Assembly: GCF_014049385.1 (NCBI RefSeq)
Contig: NZ_JACAOA010000010.1
Coordinates: forward strand, 17,116 to 81,115
DNA length: 64,000 nt
From: Ruoffia halotolerans
Lineage (GTDB): Bacteria; Bacillota; Bacilli; Lactobacillales; Aerococcaceae
Direction: 5' to 3'
Shown: positions 57,544-64,000 of the stretch, one piece after another
Layout of the letters: each line of letters opens with the position of its first letter
Numbering within the stretch: position 1 is the first letter of the stretch
Made by a program: the position numbers and the translations under genes
The notes under the pieces: generated by a model
What the model was told of the DNA's origin: nothing
The model's database searches: none
The model's input: the letters and a program-made list of their open reading frames with translations, nothing else

Positions 57544-57574
57544 AAGAACTACCTGGGATGGGTGGTTCTTTTTT
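57544..57574 (+). terminator. Terminator after the pseudouridine synthase gene
   Basis: AAGAACTACC (57545-57554 region) pairs with GGTGGTTCTT, followed by TTTT. Confidence 0.85.
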
Positions 57575-57589
57575 GATGAGTTTGGGATT

Positions 57590-57742
57590 GGATTTGGCCT
57601 CGTGTGAGTTGACGTGGCCGAATATTGAAGGAAATTGGCATCGTGTGAGTTGACGAGGCCCGATATCAGATAAAATTGGCTTCGTGCAGACTTACAAGGC
57701 CAAATATCGAGTAAACTGGCCACGTCCAACATCACGAGGCCC
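57590..57742. repeat. Hairpin array J (40-41-bp class), 4 worn units
   Basis: GGC(C/A/T)TCGTG-type half-sites at 57596, 57637, 57678 and 57718 (steps 41, 41, 40). Unit form: GGCCTCGTG, TGAGTTG, ACGTGGCC, then an AT-rich spacer. The arms GGCC/GGCC and TCGTG/ACGAG distinguish it from the 42-bp family, though GTGAGTTG recalls arrays A and B. It lies about 85 bp before the dead NERD gene. Confidence 0.75.
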
Positions 57743-57768
57743 AAAAATCAAAATTCACAATAATAAAT

Positions 57769-57814
57769 TAATGGAATCCACTCTTTTTTACGTATATATA
57801 TATAGGACTAAAAA
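57769..57814 (+). promoter_or_regulatory. Conserved NERD promoter block, copy 3
   Basis: TTAATGGAATCC (57769-57780) and TTTACGTATATATATATAG (57787-57805), followed by GGGAGG. It is retained although the gene behind it is dead. Confidence 0.55.
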
Positions 57815-57827
57815 GGGAGGCCGGATT

Positions 57828-58332
57828 ATATCGAATTAACCATTTGAGTTGCAATTTTTGGAGTGTTTGAGAGACCGCTACAAGTTACCACAAAATTTGG
57901 AGTGGCGGTTGGAAAATTACCGGACGGGCTTTATTGGTGAGGGCGAATGTTTGTTGATACTGTTGCCAGAGATTCCAGAAATTGGATGTTTTAGCAGATT
58001 TGAACTTTCCGCTGGTTGCTGGGCGTATGCAGATTGATATTATGTTGATCTAGTCACGTAAAGTTTTTCATTTTGAAGTCAAGAATTTGCTTCAGAATTA
58101 TGTATATGAAAATGGGACGTGGATGTGCAATGGGAGAGAGATCGGCAATGATTTCTTTATTCAGATGAAGCGAGCGCGTGGGAAGTTAGTTGAGAATCTT
58201 CAGGGTATAGGGTGCAGAGTTCCAGTGGAATCAAAGTCAATATTATTGATGCGGATCAGCAAAGTAACTATATTAAGCGTTGGCACGTTAAAGGAATATG
58301 TACATGAAGGGGCTAAAATATATGGCGAATGA
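57828..58332 (+). pseudogene. Decayed third NERD-domain gene
   Basis: Similarity to the genes at 40633 and 48624 begins at LQFLECLRDRYKLPQNLEWR and continues through frameshifts and a stop as AGRMQIDIMLI, HFEVKNLLQNYVYENGTWMC, IGNDFFIQMKRARGKLVENL and VPVESK. The start codon is lost (ATATCG where ATGGAC is expected), and the zinc-ribbon and C-terminal parts are missing beyond about 58332. The D-E-K residues survive in the wrong frames. Clearly non-functional. Confidence 0.82.
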
Positions 58333-58546
58333 ATTCGACTTGAAAGATGGGAAATATTTGGCTAGTGATTGGATAACTCGCTAAGGAGATGACGACTATC
58401 CAGGAAAATGAAGGCCCACGATGTGGCGGCGACCCCTATTATCCTGAGCACCCAAGCAATTGGAACTAAATGGGAAATCGACACCTAAACACCACATCAA
58501 TAAAGTCTCGATAGGGTGTTTTTCAATAAGTCATATTATCTAGTTA

Positions 58547-58591
58547 AAAAAAGCTTGAGCAGATTATATTGTCTTTGCTCAAGCTTTTTTG
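58547..58591. terminator. Bidirectional terminator at the end of the suf operon
   Basis: AAAAAAGCTTGAGCA pairs with TGCTCAAGCTTTTTT around a 15-base loop; A- and T-runs on both sides. The rest of 58333-58617 has no other clear feature. Confidence 0.9.
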
Positions 58592-58617
58592 TGTGTTAGA
58601 TATTGCAGTTAATGAAT

Positions 58618-60012
58618 CTACCCAACCGATCCTTCCATCTCATAAGCGATTAAACGGTTCAGTTCAACGGCGTATTCAAGTGGTAATTCTTTAGCGAATG
58701 GTTCAACAAAGCCCATAATAATCATTTCAGTGGCAGTTGCCTCATCTAAGCCACGACTCATTAAGTAGAAGAGTTGTTCTTCTGATATTTTTGAGACTTT
58801 CGCTTCGTGTTCTAAGGTCACATTACTGTTGTGGATCTCGTTGAATGGAATCGTATCAGAACGTGACTTTTCATCCATAATAATCGTGTCACATTCAATG
58901 TGTGAGATTGAACGGTCACTGTTCTTGTCAAAGTAGACCTGTCCAAGGTAATCAACATTTCCCCCGTCTTTGGCAATCGATTTTGAAACGATTGAGCTTG
59001 ATGTATCTGGAGCCATGTGGAAGATTTTAGCTCCTGTATGTTGATGTTGATTCTCACCAGCGAAAGCAATTGATAAGACGGTTCCGCGAGAACCACGTCC
59101 ATTTAAGTAGACACTTGGATATTTCATAGTGACATTAGAACCAAGGTTCCCATCAATCCACTCCAGGGTTGCGCCTTCTTCACAGTGACCTCGTTTAGTC
59201 ACAATATTGTAGACATTATCTGACCAGTTTTGAATGGTAGAATAACGACAATAAGCGTCTTTTTTAACGACAATTTCAACAACGGCAGCATGTAAGTTGG
59301 CATATGAGAAGGTTGGGGCAGTACACCCTTCAACGTAATGAATACTTGCACCTTCATCTACGATGATTAATGTACGCTCAAATTGTCCAGACTTTTCATT
59401 GTTCATTCGGAAGTAAGTCTGCAGTGGAAGAGTTGTTTGTACCCCTTTTGGTACATAGATAAAGGTTCCACCACTCCATACAGAGCTGTTTAATGCTGCT
59501 TGGAAGTTATCTTCTGAAGGGACAACACTACCAAAGTATTCTTTAACTAATTCAGGATAATCGCGTAAGGCAGAATCCATATCCGTAAAGATGATACCTA
59601 AGTTCTCATATGCACTTTTCATACGTGTATATACTGCTTCAGATTCATATTGAACTGTCGCTCCTGCTAAATAAGCACGTTCTGCTTCTGGGATACCAAT
59701 CCGTTCGAAAGTCTTTTTAATCTCATCGGGAACATCATCCCAAGTACGAACAGGGCGGTTGGTTGCTTTTTGGTAATACGTGATGTCATTAAAGTCAATT
59801 CCAGATAGATCAGGCCCCCATTCTGGAATGGGTTTGTTTTTATATATTTCATAAGCTTTTAATCGGTAGTCTAACATCCATTCAGGTTCATCCTTCTCTT
59901 GGGAAATGGTTCGGATAACCTCTTCATTTAATCCCAATCCAGTCGAGAAAATAATCTCAGCATTATCTTGGAAACCAAATTCATAATCGCCGAGAACTGG
60001 TACGTCACTCAT
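58618..60012 (-). CDS. sufB: Fe-S cluster assembly scaffold SufB
   Basis: A 464-residue scaffold subunit of the SufBCD complex. [23 protein letters not shown] N-terminal region, [31 protein letters not shown] with the conserved cysteine, [20 protein letters not shown], and [20 protein letters not shown] near the C-terminus are all SufB features. It ends the operon and is followed by a terminator. The gap to sufU is four bases; the start follows AGAAAGAG. Confidence 0.96.
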   Translation of the reverse strand: MSDVPVLGDYEFGFQDNAEIIFSTGLGLNEEVIRTISQEKDEPEWMLDYRLKAYEIYKNKPIPEWGPDLSGIDFNDITYYQKATNRPVRTWDDVPDEIKKTFERIGIPEAERAYLAGATVQYESEAVYTRMKSAYENLGIIFTDMDSALRDYPELVKEYFGSVVPSEDNFQAALNSSVWSGGTFIYVPKGVQTTLPLQTYFRMNNEKSGQFERTLIIVDEGASIHYVEGCTAPTFSYANLHAAVVEIVVKKDAYCRYSTIQNWSDNVYNIVTKRGHCEEGATLEWIDGNLGSNVTMKYPSVYLNGRGSRGTVLSIAFAGENQHQHTGAKIFHMAPDTSSSIVSKSIAKDGGNVDYLGQVYFDKNSDRSISHIECDTIIMDEKSRSDTIPFNEIHNSNVTLEHEAKVSKISEEQLFYLMSRGLDEATATEMIIMGFVEPFAKELPLEYAVELNRLIAYEMEGSVG

Positions 60013-60016
60013 TGTA

Positions 60017-60511
60017 TCACTCTCTTTCTATAATTCCTTCTTCTGTCTGAGCATTTTGACTCATGCCTAATTCAAGGGCTCTCCAAGCAAGTATGCCACA
60101 TTTATAGCGTGCAGGAAATTTCTTAATGCCTTCTAACAAGTAGGCATCCTGCAATATATCTTGTAATTGAGTCGTGTCCATTAAAGGTTTAGCTTGTGAT
60201 TTCAGTTCTCCACCTAATAAATGAGTAAAGTTCTCTATAATCTCAAGCGCTTGCTCCTTTGTTTTGTTTTTTAACGTGTCACACATCATATCGGCGCTGG
60301 CCATACTAATGGCACAACCTTGACCGGTAAAGCCAACTTCTTCAATTGTGTCATTATGCAGTACGAATTCAACAACAATGGCGTCGCCACAAGTCGGGTT
60401 TAATAATTCAATACGATGAGTGTAATTGGCAATCGGTTTTTTATGGCGTGGGTTCTTTGAATGGTCCATAATGACTTCTTTGTAAAGACTCGTTAGATCA
60501 AATAGAGACAT
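60017..60511 (-). CDS. sufU: Fe-S assembly sulfur-transfer protein SufU
   Basis: About 164 residues. Takes sulfur from SufS and passes it on; it needs zinc. Ligand and active cysteines are visible in [22 protein letters not shown] and [10 protein letters not shown]. The start is the ATG at 60509-60511 behind AAAGGAG (a TTG two codons upstream is less likely); this overlaps the end of sufS by 14 bp, so the pair is coupled. SufU between sufS and sufB is the usual Gram-positive order. Confidence 0.95.
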   Translation of the reverse strand: MSLFDLTSLYKEVIMDHSKNPRHKKPIANYTHRIELLNPTCGDAIVVEFVLHNDTIEEVGFTGQGCAISMASADMMCDTLKNKTKEQALEIIENFTHLLGGELKSQAKPLMDTTQLQDILQDAYLLEGIKKFPARYKCGILAWRALELGMSQNAQTEEGIIERE

Positions 60512-61769
60512 AATCAAAAAACTCCTTTATTTTCTTAGTCACTAACAAAAATTGTTCAACTTCAGCGGCTGTATTGTACATACCAACACTCGCTCTTAAA
60601 GTAGCCGCGACATCAAGTTTGCGCATCAATACTTGGGCGCAATGATGTCCAGCTCGCACAGCAATACCTTCCATATCATAAGCAGAGGCTGCGTCATGGG
60701 GATGAATAGTAGTAAAGTTGAAACTAATAATACCATGAGGATTGCGTGCAATGATAGCAGGGCTCTGGTAAAGTTCAATACCATCAATTTTTTGAAGCCC
60801 TTGGTACAACTGTTGGGTCAAAGCGGCTTCATGCTGAGCAATGGCTTCAACACCAGTTTGGTTAATATATTCTAAGGCCGTTTGTAAGGCGATCGCTTGT
60901 GCAATCGGTGGGGTGCCGGCTTCAAACTTCCATGGTGAGTCTTTATAATTACTCTCATAATCGCCGACAAAGTGGATCATCTCACCACCATATTGAACAG
61001 GCCGTGCTTGTTGGTGGTGTCTTTCATTTAAGTAACAAACACCAATCCCAGTCGGACCATAAGCTTTATGCCCGCTAAAGCAATACGCATCAACTCCAAG
61101 ATCGTTCACGTTAATGGCTTGATGAGGGATTGCTTGAGCGCCATCAACAATCAGTAAAATATCGTGATCGCGTGCCCATTCACTAAGAGCTTGAATTGGT
61201 TGTTCAACTCCAAGAACATTGGATACATGTTGGATCACGATGGCACGAATATTTTCTGTGTTTCTTTTCTTTAACATAGAAAGATTAACTTGAAAATCCT
61301 CATTAAGTGGCATATATTCTAACTTTGCCCCCTTACGTTGACAAAGTTCTTGCCAAGGCACGAGATTAGAATGATGTTCTAGAGGTGTTGTTAAAATAAT
61401 ATCATCGGTTTCTAGTTGGTCTTCAACAAGCCCTCTAGCAAGAAAATTAATCCCATCGGTGGTTCCACTCGTGAAGATCACTTCACTAGGATCCTTTGCA
61501 CCAATGAAGTCCGCAATATATTGCCGACTTCCTTCGTAAGCACGAGTGGCTTGCTCGGCTAAAGTATGGACACCGCGGTGAATATTGGCATTATCATGAT
61601 GGTAGTAGTCGGCTAATGCTTCAACAACTGAATGAGGTGTCTGGGATGTAGCTGCATTATCAAAGTATATTAAGGGTTCATTATTGACGCTTTGTTCTAA
61701 GATTGGAAATTGGGCTCGAATAGACTGGCTTTTCTCTTGAGAGAAGAGTCTTAAAGGTATGAATGACAT
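60498..61769 (-). CDS. sufS: Cysteine desulfurase SufS
   Basis: A 423-residue PLP enzyme that frees sulfur from cysteine. FDNAATSQTPHSVVEAL and SNIHRG-like ANIHRGVHTLAEQAT at the N-terminus; PLP lysine in AYCFSGHKAYGPTGIG near residue 232; catalytic cysteine in RAGHHCAQ near residue 370. This is the group II desulfurase form. ATG follows TTAGGAGG. It lies between sufD and sufU. Confidence 0.96.
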   Translation of the reverse strand: MSFIPLRLFSQEKSQSIRAQFPILEQSVNNEPLIYFDNAATSQTPHSVVEALADYYHHDNANIHRGVHTLAEQATRAYEGSRQYIADFIGAKDPSEVIFTSGTTDGINFLARGLVEDQLETDDIILTTPLEHHSNLVPWQELCQRKGAKLEYMPLNEDFQVNLSMLKKRNTENIRAIVIQHVSNVLGVEQPIQALSEWARDHDILLIVDGAQAIPHQAINVNDLGVDAYCFSGHKAYGPTGIGVCYLNERHHQQARPVQYGGEMIHFVGDYESNYKDSPWKFEAGTPPIAQAIALQTALEYINQTGVEAIAQHEAALTQQLYQGLQKIDGIELYQSPAIIARNPHGIISFNFTTIHPHDAASAYDMEGIAVRAGHHCAQVLMRKLDVAATLRASVGMYNTAAEVEQFLLVTKKIKEFFDYVSI

Positions 61770-61804
61770 GTTGGCACCTCCTAATAGTTGATACAGTTAA
61801 TTTA

Positions 61805-63118
61805 TTAATCGTGGTTTAATGTTTTAAGTTTTTCATCAATGATCTCGACCATTTGTTGTCTTACTTTATTAGATGGCATTGTTTGAATCACTTGACCTAA
61901 AAATCCTCGGATGAGTAGGTATTCAGCTTCCTCGTGCTTTAAACCACGACTCATTAAGTAATACAGTTGCTCTTCATCAACTTGACCCACACTCGCGGCG
62001 TGACCAGCTGTGACTTCAAACTCATCAATATATAAGATTGGGTTTGTATCCGCACGGGCATCATCAGAAAGCATCATTACACGGCTTTCCTGTTGTGCAT
62101 CTGCGCCTTTAGCATTCTTAACGATATGGCCGATACCGTTGAATGTTAGACGCGCTTGGTCAAGAATAACCCCATGTTGGAAGATGTTGGCAGTTGTGTT
62201 GTTACCAACATTGAGGATCTTTGTGTTAATAGTCTGTGTCTGCGATTGATTAGCGATACTAATAACATCAACGTTGGATGATGAGCCGTTACCATCTAAG
62301 ACGGTATAGGTATCTAAGATTGTATCCCCATTATTCATAGCCGCTACTGCCCAAGAAATATTCGCATCAGGCTGTGTCAATCCGTAGCGACGAAAGAAAC
62401 TTGTCGTGTTTGCTCCAAGTGAATCCATTGAGACATACTTCACGCTTGCTCCATTAAGTGCAATCACTTCAACAAAGAGGGTTGCACTATTGGGTTTATC
62501 GCCGATCGTATTTGATTTCTCTAAGTATTCAACGCGACTATTCGTATCCGCTACAATTAAAATATGTTTGTTGAAGGCGAGTTCTTGACGACTGTCTTGC
62601 AGTAACACTGCTTCAATGGGTAATCTTACTTCCACATTTTTAGGAATATAGATGAATAATCCACCGTTCATAAAGGCTGTATGGTAGGCAGCAACTTTAT
62701 CTTCTGCAGCAGGAATCGCACTGAATAGATGTGCATCAACTAATTCAGGAAATTCATTCATTGCAGTGAAGAGGTCTTGAATAATTACACCTTGCTCCAC
62801 TAAGTCTGCTAGAACAAAATCAACATCCGTCGTATTACCACAGTGAGCAATGCGGGCGCTCAATTCTTGGTCATCTGAAAGCTTTAGGTTGTTTTTATAA
62901 GTAGAAACTAAGTCACTGGCACTAGCTTTTGGACTCGCAATCACTTGGTTGAATAATTCCCACGTTGGGTAGCTCATACGCTCTATAAAAGGTAAGGGCA
63001 GTGCTTCCCAAGCAGTTAAGGCTTGTTGTTGTGCGTCTTGAAAAGCTTGAGTAACGTTTGAGTATTGTGGAATTAAGCTTTTTTGTTCATGTAATGGTAT
63101 TTGTGTCAAAGGTTTCAC
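61805..63118 (-). CDS. sufD: Fe-S assembly scaffold SufD
   Basis: A 437-residue partner of SufB. FMNGGLFIYIPKNVEVRLPI, RVEYLEKS, the beta-helix middle and SRGLKHEEAEYLLIRGFLGQ at the C-terminus mark SufD. The start is GTG at 63116-63118, directly abutting the sufC stop; it has a weak ribosome site inside the end of sufC (AGAGTAGG), suggesting coupled translation. Confidence 0.94.
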   Translation of the reverse strand: MKPLTQIPLHEQKSLIPQYSNVTQAFQDAQQQALTAWEALPLPFIERMSYPTWELFNQVIASPKASASDLVSTYKNNLKLSDDQELSARIAHCGNTTDVDFVLADLVEQGVIIQDLFTAMNEFPELVDAHLFSAIPAAEDKVAAYHTAFMNGGLFIYIPKNVEVRLPIEAVLLQDSRQELAFNKHILIVADTNSRVEYLEKSNTIGDKPNSATLFVEVIALNGASVKYVSMDSLGANTTSFFRRYGLTQPDANISWAVAAMNNGDTILDTYTVLDGNGSSSNVDVISIANQSQTQTINTKILNVGNNTTANIFQHGVILDQARLTFNGIGHIVKNAKGADAQQESRVMMLSDDARADTNPILYIDEFEVTAGHAASVGQVDEEQLYYLMSRGLKHEEAEYLLIRGFLGQVIQTMPSNKVRQQMVEIIDEKLKTLNHD

Positions 63119-63889
63119 CTACTCTTTTAATTCAAAATCTAAGCCCAACTCTTTAACGATGCCACGGTATCCCTCATCTTCTAGTCGTTTGGCTAATTCA
63201 GGACCACCTGATTTAACGATTTTTCCATCGATAATAATATGAACATAATCCGGTATAATGTAGTTTAGTAAACGTTGATAATGCGTAATGATTAAAGCAC
63301 CAAAGTTTTCGCCACGCATCTCATTCACACCACGTGAAACAACTTTTAAGGCATCAATATCAAGTCCTGAGTCAATTTCGTCTAGGATGGCGAAGGCTGG
63401 TTGAATCATCAGTAATTGTAAGATTTCGTTTCTTTTCTTCTCACCACCTGAGAAGCCTTCGTTCAAGTAACGTTCTGCCATTTCTTCCGGCATGTTTAAG
63501 ATAGCCATCTTTTCATCGAGTTTTTTAATAAATTCCATGACACTCATTTTGTCATCTTCAGCACGACGGGAATTAATGGCAGCTTTCATAAACTGGGCAT
63601 TTGTTACACCAGGAATCTCGCTTGGGTACTGGACTGCTAAGAATAGCCCAGCTCGAGCACGCTCATCAACTTCCATTTCCAATACATTTTCACCGTCTAA
63701 GTAAATTTCTCCTTCGGTCACTGTATAAGCGGGATTTCCCATGATCGCCGCTGCTAAGGTTGACTTACCCGTTCCGTTTGGTCCCATTATGGCATGGATT
63801 TCATCCGTATTAATGGTTAAGTTTAGACCTTTTAAAATTTCCTTGTCTTCAATTGATACATGTAAGTTTTTAATTTCTAATGTCTTCAT
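63119..63889 (-). CDS. sufC: Fe-S assembly ATPase SufC
   Basis: A 256-residue soluble ABC ATPase of the SufBCD complex. Walker A GPNGTGKSTL, signature FSGGEKKRNEILQLL (the SufC-specific form), Walker B FAILDEIDSGLDIDAL and HYQRLLNYI-type switch histidine region. The start is the ATG at 63887-63889 behind TTGGAGG; the frame is open another 24 codons upstream but without a ribosome site. First gene of the sufCDSUB operon; its promoter would lie in 63890-64000. Confidence 0.95.
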   Translation of the reverse strand: MKTLEIKNLHVSIEDKEILKGLNLTINTDEIHAIMGPNGTGKSTLAAAIMGNPAYTVTEGEIYLDGENVLEMEVDERARAGLFLAVQYPSEIPGVTNAQFMKAAINSRRAEDDKMSVMEFIKKLDEKMAILNMPEEMAERYLNEGFSGGEKKRNEILQLLMIQPAFAILDEIDSGLDIDALKVVSRGVNEMRGENFGALIITHYQRLLNYIIPDYVHIIIDGKIVKSGGPELAKRLEDEGYRGIVKELGLDFELKE

Positions 63890-64000
63890 TGATACCCTCC
63901 AATTATTTAATAAAAATGATGGCTCCATACTTTGTTTTATTAAATTAGCTAAATGAGCCAAGTGGCAAATGACTATATAAAATTATTTTATATAATATAA

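Overview
The window comes from a low-GC Gram-positive bacterium of the Lactobacillales. Support: strong AGGAGG-type ribosome sites, short AT-rich spacers, Rex, CIRCE-controlled groESL, a sufCDSUB operon, the tsaB-rimI-tsaD block and a Leloir/alpha-galactoside cluster. An Aerococcaceae-like genus (Facklamia/Ruoffia/Globicatella) is my guess from gene style, not proven. No rRNA or tRNA gene was seen.

Layout. (1) 1-5.8 kb: end of an amino-acid ABC ATPase, pfkA, tkt, a SorC-type regulator, a small membrane protein and a gene remnant. (2) 5.8-22.4 kb: galactose/alpha-galactoside island: galM, an acetyltransferase, galK-galT-galE, a GH36 alpha-galactosidase, an AraC regulator, an ABC sugar importer (binding protein, two permeases, ATPase) and a GH2 beta-galactosidase. 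(3) 22.8-26.9 kb: a dehydrogenase/HAD pair, then a decaying zone with a broken PTS EIIC gene and a dead copy of the ribokinase-thioesterase operon that is intact at 38.9-40.3 kb. (4) 26.9-31.3 kb: a LytS/LytTR two-component system and a CstA-family transporter preceded by a 9-12-9 direct repeat that looks like its LytTR target. (5) 31.8-38.6 kb: an organophosphate import/hydrolysis operon behind six TTTAC boxes on an 11-bp lattice (predicted PhoP control). (6) 38.9-49.6 kb: rbsK-ykhA, a NERD nuclease-like gene, tsaB-rimI-rimI-tsaD, small membrane proteins, an ABC-F gene and a second NERD gene. (7) 49.6-58.5 kb: an IS3-family element, rex, groESL, a lipoprotein, a flavin-binding-type protein, a frameshifted DUF1456 gene, an RluA pseudouridine synthase and a dead third NERD gene. 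(8) 58.6-63.9 kb: sufCDSUB on the minus strand.

The most unusual content is a set of GC-rich intergenic arrays of imperfect hairpins. One sequence family (core GTCGTG-N6-CACGAC) occurs in at least eight places between 31 and 55 kb, plus a worn copy at 25.4 kb, with a repeat period of exactly 42 bp, four helical turns. Two other arrays have unrelated sequence but the same architecture (five units at exactly 41 bp at 51.2 kb; four units at 40-41 bp at 57.6 kb). All three NERD/zinc-ribbon paralogues in the window sit next to an array, each beside a different sequence class, and all three share a conserved promoter block. I propose that NERD protein and hairpin array form a cognate pair. This is inference from position and sequence and has not been tested.
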